A stretch of DNA of 64,000 nucleotides from NCBI GenBank assembly GCA_000231825.2, contig JH720390.1:1-64000 (forward strand). The letters are read 5' to 3'. Source of the stretch: Tetrahymena elliotti 4EA (lineage: Eukaryota; Ciliophora; Oligohymenophorea; Hymenostomatida; Tetrahymenidae). The notes under the pieces are model-generated. The model was not told where the DNA came from. It did not search any database and saw only the letters and a list, made by a program, of their open reading frames with translations. Shown here piece after piece: positions 22,326 through 33,932 of this stretch (position 1 is the first letter of the stretch; every line of letters begins with the position of its first letter). The position numbers and the translations under genes are program-made.

Positions 22326-24755
22326 ATGGATTCAAAAAAAAAGACTAATAAACTTTATTGCCATTTTTTCCATTTAACAGGAAAATGTAAAAAAGCTGAT
22401 ACATGTCCTTTTATACATGGTTAAAAGCTTAATGGTTGTCCTAATGGAAATAAATGTCCTATTCAGATACTTCATGTTTAGCTTGAAGAAAATAAATTCA
22501 TTAACCCAAATAAAAATTTTAAGAAACCTTTAAGTGATGAACAACAGTCAATTGATAATGATTCATCAGACATATCTCCTAAATCAGCAGCATCCAATAA
22601 AAAGAAAAATACTCATGTTGTTGTTGTTGTTCCTAAAGAATTAGAAGATGAAGAAATTAAAGAAAATTTATAGGTAATACCTCCTAAATAGGTTGTTGTC
22701 AACCCAAAACTACCAAATGAAATCTAAGATCTCATTAAAAATAACTATAGTTATTGTTAGGAGTCTGCAAATTTTATTTCTAACTTTTACTAACTGAGCG
22801 TTGATATGAAGTAATTTATACCTATTTACCAAGATATTCTACCTAAGATGGAACTTGACTTAATGTTTATTATGGACTGTACTGGTTCAATGTCTAGTTG
22901 GATACAAGCTGTAAAAAACGAGGTGGTAAGTATAGTTGCTGCTATCAGAAATATAAACAAAGGAAATACCTAAATAAGAATTAGCTTTATAGGCTACAGA
23001 GATTATGGATCAAACCAAAGATTTAGTATATTTGATTTTTCTACAGAAATTAATAAATTTGAGGAGTTTCTATAAAATGTGTATGCAGAAGGAGGAGGTG
23101 ATGCAACTGAAGATGTAGCGGGTGGTTTTAAGCATGCAAATCTTTAAGAATGGAAGTCTTAAGCAAAGTATGCTGTTTTTATTGCTGATTACCCTGCTCA
23201 TGGTAAAGAATATTCTAATAACTAAGGAGATAATCACCCAGATGGAGATCCTGATGGAGTAGATTTGAAATAAGAATTTAAGAACCTTATTAAAAAAGGT
23301 GTTAAGGTATATGCAATAGAAATAACAAAGTAAACCAAAGAAATGTTCTAGCTATTTAAGTAGTACAACAATGAAGTTTGTGGATAAGATTTAGAAATTC
23401 TTCAGCTGGGTTAGAGTACTTAAGGATTTGGTTAGATAGTCTCTTAAACTGCCACATAGACACTTTCTATGTCTTATACAAGATAAAATAAAGAAGACCC
23501 TCAAAGTGCTTTTTACAAAGCCCTCAAAATATGTCAGGCTTCAAATACCGAGACAAATGATTGCTTATTCAAAAGACTTAACATAAAAGAGGAAGACTCT
23601 TCTGATGAATCTGATCAAGAAGAAAAAAAGAGTGATATAGAGGTTATTAATTTAAAAATTTATCCTCAAAAAGCATTTCCATAAGAAATCTTCTCATAGA
23701 ATTTTGATGCAACTTGTCATAGTTACTTTATTGTATAGGATGTTGGTGTTCCTATCAACTGGAAAAAGCCTCTTGTGCAACATTCTTAAATTAAAACAAA
23801 GCTCTAAATTTCAAGAATACCTTTTGCTGAAGGAGCTATGAGATATGCTTTTCATGCAAAAGACACTAAGTTGAACTAGAAATTAGTTGTAAAACTTAAT
23901 AAAAAGTAACATAAATCTAAACCCATATTAAACAGAGATGAAATGATTAAGGATCTTGAAAGCTAGTTTATATGCTAGCATATTGTGAATTAATTTAATG
24001 ATAGAGTCTCTGAACATGTGAGTTAAACAGAAAATTTAAAGAATTTTGTTCATTGTTATATTTATGAGTTTACAGATCCTTCCCACCCATATAAATTTTA
24101 TCAAGCAGAAAATTACATACCTGGTGATTATGTTAAATTTAACAACAACTCAGGATGGTGTGATTTGAAGTTTGATGAGCCAGGGTTACTTTCCCAAGCT
24201 CTTTCACATTTTTCTTACTAAGTTACAGAAGGATATTTAATGATTGTTGACCTATAGGGTGTAGGTGGACTACTTACTGATCCTTAAATTCATTGTTTGG
24301 ATTAGAATCGTTTCGGTTAGGGAAATCTTGGTTATTAAGGGTTTTTCAAATTTTTCATGAGTCATCAATGTAATAAATTCTGTAAAGAGCTGTAGCTAAT
24401 ACATCCATAAATAAAAGAGATTCCAACTGATATGAAATTCTTCAAATATGAAATTCCTAAACCAGATAATCCAAATAAAATAGTTTGCACAATTTGTGAT
24501 GTTTGCAAAAAGGCTTTTAAGATAAAAGTTGGATTTTTGTATGAAAGAAGAACTTAGTGCAGAGAAAAATACTGCCCAGCTTGTAACTCTATGAGAGTTG
24601 CAACTTTAAAAACAGATTCTTGCAAAAATTGTAAAGAGCCATTTTGTTATTCAGTTTATTGGACATTAATGAAGCGTACGGAAGCTTCAGAGCTATGTAT
24701 CACTTGCAGAAAGTTAGAAAGAGATAAAATGAGAGAGTAGCTTGAGTAATTATGA
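22326..24755 (+). CDS. CCCH zinc finger / vWA / alpha-kinase protein, copy 1
   Basis: Single exon, 809 residues. Domain order: a CCCH finger (C12, C21, C27, H31; Cx8Cx5Cx3H) followed by a second partial Cys/His unit (C38, C44, H50); a Ser/Lys-rich linker; a vWA domain starting near residue 175 with a metal site DCTGSMS (184-190); then an atypical alpha-kinase domain from about residue 495 (GAMRYAF at 503-509, VVKLN, DLQGVG at 642, LTDPQIH, GNLG, and the zinc-binding HQCNKFC). A Cys-rich tail with five CxxC pairs follows. The vWA plus alpha-kinase layout is that of VwkA-type kinases of Dictyostelium, which act at contractile vacuole membranes; the CCCH finger and Cys-rich tail are additions. 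From 23343 on it is almost identical to the copy at 30964-33396. Confidence 0.92.
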
Positions 24756-25531
24756 TAAACCAAATTACAAATCAAATAATTTATTTAAAAAACTTTAAAA
24801 ATTAATCTTATTTATTAAAAAAATTTTATTTTGGTATTTTATGCTAATCTATTTATTAAAAAGCTTTAAAAATCAAATTTTAAAATCATTAAAATGAAAA
24901 ATGAAATGATAAATTTCATTATGAAAAGAAAATACTTTTTGTTTCTCAAATCAACAAAATTCAGTCGAATAAAGAAGAAAATGCTGTAAAAAAACAAAGA
25001 TATTTAAAAATTTTTGAAAAGTAATAGAATATTTTAGGAGAGTGAAGATATTTAAACTCTCATAATTTGTTTTAGGTATGATTTTATCTGATTAAACTAC
25101 ATTATGAATTTTAAAAATGAAATTATTTTTTTTGTAACTACTTTTCAGTAATAATACTCAAATCTTTGATGATCAAAAATAAATTTCCTTTGTAACATAT
25201 CTAAAAGTTTTAAATTTGTGAGAAATAAATTTTTCTTTCTTGAAATAAATAAATAGAAATTATTTTACTTTAGAAGAATTTTTATTTAAGAAAAGTAAAG
25301 TTATTACAATTTCGTAAAATTTTATCTCAACTTTGACTGGTTTTGATATAAAATGACTTAATATTATGAATTAATTTTTGAAGGATTCATCAGAAACCTA
25401 AAACAGATATCTAATTCAAATACTCCAACTAAATATCAGAATTAAAAAATAATTAAAAAGAAAATTAATCAATAAAATAACAATTACTCCATATTTTAAA
25501 AAAAATTTTTGAAATCTATTTCACTGCAAAA
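24756..25531. other. Intergenic
   Basis: AT-rich spacer between the first alpha-kinase gene and the TPR gene; nothing recognised. Confidence 0.55.
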
Positions 25532-27037
25532 ATGTTTAAGAAGCTATTCTCCACTCTACCTATTTCTTTGTTTAAAACTCTTAAGTTTAATGTCGGATTA
25601 GACCACAATAAGTTCCTTGTTGTTTAGAAATTTGACAAAAGAATAGGAAATTCTACTTTTTTAGACATTACTAAGTTTTCATAGCCTAGCACTAAAGCAA
25701 AGAATCTTAAAGATAGCTTGAATTTATCTAAGATAGAGGAAATCCTTCGTTAGGAAGAGACCAACATAGAATTGTTAAAAGAATGCATACAGTTTGAAAT
25801 CCATGAGTAAGAAACTAAACCAGTTTTTTAGGAGTAGCATTCTAAGAAGGCAGAACAACTATAGAATACTCTTGATTAGGAGAGTTTAGATTTAGTTTCA
25901 CTCTTAAATAACTGTGGGTGTGTCTTATCTAATTTGGGTCATTATTAATTCGCATTAGACTTTCACAAGAGAGCCCTGAAAATGAAAGAAAGCATCTATT
26001 CGGAAGAAGAGTATCATCCTGAAATAGCTATTTCTCTTTCAAATATTGCTTCTGTTTATTATCATTTAGGAGAATACCACAAAGCTCAAGAATATTGCAA
26101 TAAAGCAATTACTATGTAGGAGTAATTATACTAAATGGGAAGTCTAGAGTTAGCTTACTCATTAAATTTGATGGGAATAATCTTATTGGCTGAAAAAAAT
26201 TATAGAAAAGGATTCAAATTTTAGAAGAGATCTTTGGAAGTTCATGAAATTCTTATTAAAGGGATGAGTCCACTTTTGGCTAATACACTTTCAAATTTGG
26301 GTTTCTCCTACTTTTAATATTAATAATATAAAGAGGCTTATGTATATTTTGACAGATCATTGAAAATGAAAGGAAGATTATTGATTGAAGAAGAGAAGGA
26401 ACTAGCTTTAACTCATTATGGAGCTGGAGTTTGTCTTAAATAAATGGGTCAATTAAAGAGTGGGCTTGATCATCTTAATACTGCATACAAAATGTTTAAC
26501 GGAGCTTTTAAGGAAGAAGGAAAATATATTTAAATGTGTTTATTAGAATTAGGTAATACATATGTCAAAATGCAAGATTTGTAAAATGCTTTAGCTTAAT
26601 ATAAATTAGCCCTTAAAGAAGAATATGAAGATCAAGATTAAGACTTATTATTCTCCTTACATAAAGAAGCAGCCTTAGTTAGCTTCAATATTTAAAAATA
26701 TTCAGAATCCCTTTATCACTCTCAAGAAGCTTAAAAGATTTAGCAATAAGAATAGGCTTTGGAATCATCAGTTGCTTCAAAATATGATTAAGTTATTAAC
26801 TTAACTCTTTTAGCACTAAGCCAATTAAAATAAAAAAAGGTTTAAGAAAGTATTTCAACAGTTCAAGAATTAATTTAACAAGAAAGTTCATTTGAAATAA
26901 ATTCAGCCAGTTCTCAATAATTAAGCAATTTAAGCTTAGAAAACAATGAGTAAACTTAATAAATCCTTGGCAGTCATTTATAGGATCTTCTCAGCTCTTA
27001 AAAAGTTGCCATTGAAAAATCAAAAATAGTTTTATGA
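25532..27037 (+). CDS. TPR-repeat protein (kinesin light chain-like repeats)
   Basis: Single exon, 501 residues, ATG 25532, TGA 27035-27037. Tandem tetratricopeptide repeats run from about residue 125 to 400, each ~42 residues, with the N/G-x-x-Y-x-x-L and A-x-x-x-x-x-x-A pattern of kinesin light chain/NPHP3-type TPRs (for example NLGHYQFALDFHKRAL, NIASVYYHLGEYHKAQEYC, NLGFSYFQ, YGAGVCLKQMG, ELGNTYVKMQDLQNALAQY). The N-terminal ~110 residues start MFKKLFSTLPISLFKTLKF, which could be a mitochondrial or membrane-binding amphipathic helix, and then form a coiled-coil-like stretch. The C-terminus is Gln/Ser-rich. TPRs mediate protein interactions; partner unknown. Confidence 0.9.
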
Positions 27038-27411
27038 AATAAATAAATTTTCAAAAAATAATAAATTTTACTAAACCTTCTAAATATGAAGAGATATAAA
27101 ATAATATTTTATTTGAATATTCATCCAGTTTTACATATTTCTTTATCTCTTTATTTTCTTTTATCAAATTTATTTTAATTTTAAGATCATAATTTTTCTT
27201 AAAATAAATTTTGATGTCATTATTTATTTTTCATTTTATTTTCTAACCAAAAATAAGGAAATATAACGAGAAATGATTATTTATATTTAAATTTCCATAT
27301 TTTATCTTTTTAAATATTTTTTAGATAGAGTTTGGAAATATAATTTTTGTAAAAAATACTTTATTTTATCTTAAAAATTAAAAGAATATTTTATTTTATT
27401 ATTTTTCTCAA
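27038..27411. other. Intergenic up to assembly gap
   Basis: AT-rich spacer; nothing recognised before the run of N. Confidence 0.6.
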
Positions 27412-27511
27412 NNNNNNNNNNNNNNNNNNNNNNNNNNNNNNNNNNNNNNNNNNNNNNNNNNNNNNNNNNNNNNNNNNNNNNNNNNNNNNNNNNNNNNNNN
27501 NNNNNNNNNNN
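27412..27511. other. Assembly gap (100 N)
   Basis: Exactly 100 N, the usual placeholder for a gap of unknown size. It lies between the two near-identical alpha-kinase copies, so the true distance and order of sequence here are uncertain. Confidence 0.99.
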
Positions 27512-27604
27512 AATTTCCTACTTCAACTTAAACATTTCTCTGTCTCTTAAATCAATTTGATATTTGTTTCTAGAAATTAGATTAAATCAAAAAACTGGCA
27601 TTTT

Positions 27605-28451
27605 TCATTATTATATTAATTAATTCACTATTTCAGCATCTTTTCTAAAATTATCAAATATTTAAAGCAAATCTTTATAAACTTCATCAAAGTCCTTTTT
27701 TTGTGATTTATTTTCTTGGTTTAGTTTTTCAAGTATTTTCTTTTTATTTTTAAGATTTTTTATTGGTTACAATTCTCTCTTATTTTGCTCAAAAACTTTC
27801 TTCAGCTAGCTCTCTGTCACTTTAGACTTGTTGAAGAAAAAACTTGTTCTTTATTGTTGATCATATAATTATTTATGAAATATAAGAAATTAATTTATAA
27901 TTTAAAATCTATCTCGGTAGAATTTAATTTACTCCTTGCACACTAAAGAGATATGATTGTTTCAAATTAACTGCACATTTTAGGTTTCCATGTTAGTCCA
28001 ACGAGGTAGCAGAGTGCTATGGTAGATAATAACACATTTTTTGTAACACTTTTAGTTTACATTTTATAGCTAATATCTTTGTTTTTTAGAATGGTCAATA
28101 AGCAACTACTTCTCTCTAATCTCTTAATTTGTATATTCTAAAATATTTTATATAAAAGATTTATTGAAGTATAATATAATAAAATCATTTATATCTAAGC
28201 TTTAAGTATTTTGTGGACCTGTCAATGTTTCTGTAAATTTTTTTATTTATTCTCCCATAAACCTTATTGGGAAGAATCCATCTCACTCTCTCATAAACTA
28301 TTATCATCACTATCTTAAGAACTTGTACTTTAATAATAGTCTGAGTAATCCTCAAACTCAGAATTTTAAGATGAAAAGAAGGTATTCTATGAATTATCAC
28401 TATTTTCACACTATCTTCTTCTTCTCGAAATTGATACTTCTAGTTAGACAT
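27605..28451 (-). pseudogene. Decayed gene, or gene with unresolved introns
   Basis: On the minus strand a clearly coding-like stretch ends at TGA 27607-27605: about 125 residues rich in Lys/Glu and hydrophobics (KVTESQLKKVFEQ, IFDNFRKDAEIVNQL). Going upstream, the same frame holds an in-frame TGA near 27967-27970, preceded by YHSTLLPRWTNMETQN. Further upstream an acidic Ser/Asp-rich stretch (SEFEDYSDYYQSTSSQDSDDNSL) lies in another frame from the ATG at 28451 and also meets TGA codons. I could not join these pieces with GT-AG introns in phase. Most likely it is a decaying gene; poor sequence next to the gap is an alternative. Family not recognised. Confidence 0.45.
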
Positions 28452-28714
28452 TAATTTTTTCCTTCAAATATATTTTCAAATAATATAAACACAAATAAAA
28501 ATTCAGTAGTAACTAATTTTTTTTTAGATGTGAAATAAAATTATTCAATTATTAATTAAATTTGACAACAAAATATAAAATATACTTAGTTAAGCCTTAT
28601 CTTACAATTATATATCCTTGGTTATTTATTAAGGTGTGATAACCATTAAATTATTTAATAGTAATATATCTGTCATTTAAATAAAAATAATAATTGAACT
28701 CATCTTTTTCCTTT

Positions 28715-28840
28715 CATCAGTTTTGGTGTTATTCTTTAACTACTCGCTTCACCAATGTCATTGCCACTATTAAATAATTATAAATTAAATCTTGAATGAA
28801 TAAATATTTAAAAGAAAGAGAAAAACATTAAAATTTGAAT
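28715..28840 (-). repeat. tRNA-like dispersed repeat, copy A
   Basis: Shares with copy B the block TCACCAAT, then ATTGCCACTATTAAATAATTA, then an (A)AAG..AGAGAAAAACAT tail, and the sequence just left of it (GTTATTCTTTAACTACTCGC) is a degenerate version of the one in copy B. It is the more decayed of the two. Confidence 0.45.
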
Positions 28841-29004
28841 TAAATCAGAAAATAACAAAAAATAAGAATCAATGATTGATCAACCGAGCTGAACAAATAA
28901 TCTCAACTAAAAAAACCAAAATGAGACAGTTGCTAAAATTTAAAGTTTGTATTTATCACATCATTCTTCCTCTAATAATGCATAATTAAAAATCAAACAC
29001 TATT

Positions 29005-29130
29005 CTTACTGTAGGTAAAGAGTCAAAGTTTAGAGATTAGAGCACTATCCTAAGCCAGATGCTAATCCTTATACACTCACATCACCAATTTTATTGCCAC
29101 TATTAAATAATTAAAAGAATGAGAAAAACA
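29005..29130 (-). repeat. tRNA-like dispersed repeat, copy B (possible SINE)
   Basis: Read on the minus strand this contains GATTAGCATCTGGCTTAGGA followed by TAGTGCTCTAATC and ACTTTGACTC, which resembles a degenerate tRNA with an anticodon-arm-like centre and a box-B-like GTTTGACTC. The fragment AGTCAAAGTTT of its far end recurs at about 29219-29233, and the other end recurs in copy A. A tRNA-derived SINE or tRNA pseudogene family is a reasonable reading; no intact cloverleaf can be drawn. Confidence 0.4.
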
Positions 29131-30216
29131 TAAAATTAAACATTAAATCAACTCAAAATAGTCATTTTTGTTGATAAATAAAATCATTTATTAATATTGA
29201 GATTTTTTTAACCTTTAGGTAAAAAGTCAAAGTTTTTTGATTTAATTGATTTAAAGAAAAATGATAGAAGTTAAATTAGAGCTTAGTAACTTTTAATATA
29301 CAAAAATAATAATATATTCATATATCTAAAATTAAAAATAGCTAGTTGGCTTTGCCAGAATAGGAAATTCAATTTTGAATAGTATATGAAACCACACCAA
29401 TACTATGTTAGTTTTTCAATAGAAAAACTTACTCTATGGTTTATAAAGAGAAAAAATGAAAAAGCAAACTGATTTTCTCTTATATCTTTAAAAGAACATG
29501 CTTATTTTCCAGAAGCTGATTTAGTCTTTTTAATTTTTTTCAGCTTCTATAATTGGATATCGTCCTTAATTTAAATATTTCAATATACATCAAACATATT
29601 TTTAATGAAGATTAAAAAATCCAACTAATCATAATAGATTAGTATTTAACCCTCTAAATAGAAGAAAAATTAAAACTAGCAAATATAGTAACAGTAGGCT
29701 AGCAAATACTAATAGAACTATATTTAAAATTAAAACTAAATCTAATTTAAACATGATTTAGTTACTAAAGCGACTGTATAGTTTAACCAATCATTCCTGA
29801 TTATTTCTTTTATTAATCATTAGATCAATCATCAAGTACCGATATGCACTAAAAATCAAAAAATTAATAAATAAAAAATCAAACACATAAAAATTGATAG
29901 TCTTGTCTTATAATAGTGTTTATTTTTTGATTTGCTATTTATTGGACATAAATTTTTAAACTAAAATAATATTTTTATAAAATTATTTAATTTATTTGGA
30001 ATCTTTTACAATTTTTTAAAAAAGTGTGACCTTTTATTTTTAGTTAAAATGAAAAAAGAGAAGATATAAAGGGAAAAGTGTGGTCTCGAGCTTATGACAT
30101 AAATAATAGGCCATTACTCATTTTAAGAAGACAAATTAAAAAAGTAATATGATTGATAAAAAATATAGAAAAAAGGAAATAAATTTAATTCATTATGCTT
30201 TAAATACTAATTTGAT

Positions 30217-30360
30217 TCAATCCATTTTTTTATAATTAATTAAAAAGTAATAAATCAAATGCAAAATCAATTGAATGCACACTATCGCAATTACTAAAAC
30301 TCCAATGGATAGAGCACCAATTACCTGGGCTATTCCACTTAAAAGAGTTACTTTCAATCT
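30217..30360 (-). pseudogene. Short hydrophobic coding remnant
   Basis: On the minus strand, just after an acceptor-like AAACAG, an open stretch reads RLKVTLLSGIAQVIGALS and continues as a membrane helix (VLVIAIVCIQLI), then stops at TGA 30219-30217. The pattern resembles the helix after the TPLQ...LxxIAxxIG segment of plasma-membrane Ca2+-ATPases (third membrane helix). I found no in-frame exon before or after it, so it looks like an isolated exon relic. Confidence 0.3.
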
Positions 30361-30963
30361 GTTTAAATTAAAAACATTAAGATTATTTTTACCACAAAAA
30401 TAAATAGTTTGTATGTTAGATAATCAATTTTTTCTTTCGTTCACAGATTTTTATAAAAGAAAATTTTAAATTGAGTAGTAAATTAAGGTAAATATAATTG
30501 TTCATGCATCCATATTTTTTTATCATATGAAGAAAGAGATAGATACTTAAAAAAATGTTAATAAAAATTTGACTCGAAAAAACTTAATTAACTTAATTAC
30601 TCTTTAATTAAATAAAATTTTCAAGAGCAATTATCGAAATTACATTTGAAGTGAGAATATTCATTAATAGACAAAAATATTATAAATTTAATTTAGTAAG
30701 AATTAATTATATCCGATATAGAGTAGACACTTCTGACAAAAAGACTCTTTAGCCAAATTTAAATAAATATTTACCAGAAAATGTTAAATAAAATATCTCT
30801 AAAAAAACTTTTATATTTTTATTTAAAATAATACTGGTGTATTCCTATTAGTAAGTCAATAATTTACTATCTAGACACTCAAAATTTTATTGAAATTTGA
30901 GAGATAAATTTTTATTTTATAAAAAAAATTTTATGATAAAAACAAAGATTATCAATCAGAAAT

Positions 30964-33396
30964 ATGGATTTTAAAAAGAAAAGTAATAATAATTTACATT
31001 GTCATTTTTTCCATTTGACAGGAAACTGTAAAAAAGCTGATAAATGTCCTTTCTTACATGGGAAAAAGCTGAATGGTTGCCCTAATGGAGATAAATGTCC
31101 TATTTAAATTCTTCATATTTCACTAGAAGATCATAAATTTATTACACCTAACACCACCAACAACTAATCTCTAAAAGATACTAAGAAATCTCCAGAAAAT
31201 TTATCTGACTCGAAAAATTTATCACCTAAATCAACATCTTCTGATATAAAATCAAATAGTTAAGTGGTAATTCCTAAGGAACTAGAAGATGAAGAAGTTA
31301 AAGAAAGTATCTAGGTTAGACCTCCTAAATAGATTGTTATTAATCCATAACTTCCAACTGAAATCTAAGATCTCATTAAAAATAACTATAACTATTGTTA
31401 GGAATCTGCAAATTTTATCTCAAACTTTCACTAATTGAGTGTTGATATGAAGGAGTTTATGCCAATTTACCAAAATTTTCTACCTAAGATGGAACTCGAC
31501 TTGATGTTTATTATGGACTGTACTGGTTCAATGCACAGCTGGATACAAGCTGTAAAAAATGAAATCCTAACAATCATAGCAACCATTAAGAATGTAAACA
31601 AAGGAAAAATATCAATTAGAATAAGCTTCATAGGATATAGAGATTATGGTGTTTCAGAGAGATACAGTATTTTTAATTTTTCAGAGGATATGTAATAGTT
31701 TGAAAATTTCTTATAAAATGTTCATGATATCCCTAATATGGATACACCAGAAGATGTAGCAGGTGGTTTTAAGCATGCAAATCTCTAAGAATGGAAGTCT
31801 TAAGCAAAGTATGCTGTTTTTATTGCTGATTGCTCAGCTCATGGCAAAGAGTATACAAATGACCCCAGTGATAGATACCCTGGAGGAGATCCTGATGGAG
31901 TAGATTTGAAATAAGAATTTAAGAACCTTATTAAAAAAGGTGTTAAGTTATATGCAATTGAAATAACAAATTAAACCAAATAAATGTTCTAGCTATTTAA
32001 GTAGTACAACAATGAAGTTTGTGGATAAGATTTAGAAATTCTTCAGCTGGGTTAGAGTACTTAAGGATTTGGTTAGATAGTCTCTTAAACTGCCACATAG
32101 ACACTTTCTATGTCTTATACAAGATAAAATAAAGAAGACCCTCAAAGTGCTTTTTACAAAGCCCTCAAAATATGTCAGGCTTCAAATACCGAGACAAATG
32201 ATTGCTTATTCAAAAGACTTAACATAAAAGAGGAAGACTCTTCTGATGAATCTGATCAAGAAGAAAAAAAGAGTGATATAGAGGTTATTAATTTAAAAAT
32301 TTATCCTCAAAAAGCATTTCCAGAAAAAATCTTCTCATAGAATTTTGATGCAACTTGTCATAGTTACTTTATTGTATAGGATGTTAGTGTTCCTATCAAC
32401 TGGAAAAAGCCTCTTGTGCAACATTCTTAAATTAAAACAAAGCTCTAAATTTCAAGAATACCTTTTGCTGAAGGAGCTATGAGATATGCTTTTCATGCAA
32501 AAGACACCAAGTTGAACTAGAAATTAGTTGTAAAACTTAATAAAAAGCAACATAAATCTAAACCCACATTAAACAGAGATGAAATGATTAAGGATCTTGA
32601 AAGCTAGTTTATATGCTAGCATATTGTGAATTAATTTAATGATAGAGTCTCTGAACATGTGAGTTAAACAGAAAATTTAAAGAATTTTGTTCATTGTTAT
32701 ATTTATGAGTTTACAGATCCTTCCCACCCATATAAATTTTATCAAGCAGAAAATTACATACCTGGTGATTATGTTAAATTTAACAACAACTCAGGATGGT
32801 GTGATTTGAAGTTTGATGAGCCAGGGTTACTTTCCCAAGCTCTTTCACATTTTTCTTACTAAGTTACAGAAGGATATTTAATGATTGTTGACCTATAGGG
32901 TGTAGGTGGACTACTTACTGATCCTTAAATTCATTGTTTGGATTAGAATCGTTTCGGTTAGGGAAATCTTGGTTATTAAGGGTTTTTCAAATTTTTCATG
33001 AGTCATCAATGTAATAAATTCTGTAAAGAGCTGTAGCTAATACATCCATAAATAAAAGAGATTCCAACTGATATGAAATTCTTCAAATATGAAATTCCTA
33101 AACCAGATAATCCAAATAAAATAGTTTGCACAATTTGTGATGTTTGCAAAAAGGCTTTTAAGATAAAAGCTGGATTTTTGTATGAAAGAAGAACTTAGTG
33201 CAGAGAAAAATACTGCCCAGCTTGTAACTCTATGAGAGTTGCAACTTTAAAAACAGATTCTTGCAAAAATTGTAAAGAGCCATTTTGTTATTCAGTTTAT
33301 TGGACATTAATGAAGCGTACGGAAGCTTCAGAGCTATGTATCACTTGCAGAAAGTTAGAAAGAGATAAAATGAGAGAAGAATTAGAAAAAATTTGA
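30964..33396 (+). CDS. CCCH zinc finger / vWA / alpha-kinase protein, copy 2
   Basis: Single exon, 810 residues, same layout as copy 1: CCCH finger (Cx8Cx5Cx3H) near residues 13-32, second partial Cys/His unit, Ser/Lys linker, vWA domain with DCTGSMH in place of DCTGSMS, alpha-kinase domain with DLQGVG, LTDPQIH and HQCNKFC, and a Cys-rich tail. The first ~340 codons differ from copy 1 at many sites, including silent ones, but 31984-33377 matches 23343-24736 base for base except about seven positions. The last six codons then differ again (EELEKI against EQLEQL). Flanking DNA is unrelated in the two copies. This is the pattern left by gene conversion of the 3' half. Both copies look intact. 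Confidence 0.92.
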
Positions 33397-33932
33397 TTTA
33401 CAATCATATATTATTAAAAATTACATTATTTATTAAAAATTATTTATTTATTTAAAAGTATTCTTTTTCTTCTTCACTTTTCTGATTCACAGACAAAAAA
33501 AAATTATTTCTAAATTTAAGAAGTTTTTTTTGGTTTTTTAATTTATTTTTTTTCTAAAGCTTCTAAAAAGAAATGATTTAGATAAAAAGTTTTAATTTTG
33601 TAATTTAAAGTTCTTAGAAAAAGAAAATAACCAAAAGTTTTAGTTAGTGTGTTGGCAGAAATGATTTTTATTTGATTATTAAAACGATTAAACTCTTTCA
33701 TTCGAAGATTATTTTTATAAAAGAAGTTTCACTCTCGAAATTGGAATAATTTGTAAAGTTTTTGTAATTTTATTACTTTTTTTAGAAATTAATTCACATA
33801 AAATAAGATTTTGTTATGTGTACTTGCTTTTAAAAATTATGCTTTTATAAATATTTTAACTAGATAAAAATATTCTGAAGAAAAACTTAAAATAACTAGA
33901 AAAGCAAATTTTTTAAAATTAGAAACAAAGAA
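33397..33932. other. Intergenic
   Basis: AT-rich spacer; nothing recognised. Confidence 0.55.

Larger units (their letters stand above)
28452..30963. other. Long spacer with repeats and a coding remnant
   Basis: About 2.5 kb without an intact gene between the decayed gene and the second alpha-kinase copy. It holds two partial copies of a tRNA-like repeat (28715-28840 and 29005-29130, with a further fragment at 29213-29240) and a short hydrophobic coding remnant on the minus strand (30217-30360), each listed separately. The remainder is AT-rich. Confidence 0.5.

Noticed and set aside
27967..27970. In-frame TGA as a selenocysteine codon
   Set aside because: Ciliates do use TGA for selenocysteine, but no selenoprotein family motif surrounds it and other disruptions lie nearby, so decay is simpler.
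28185..28409. 74-codon minus-strand frame read as a separate gene
   Set aside because: It is out of frame with the acidic coding-like stretch of the decayed gene and has no coding-like composition.
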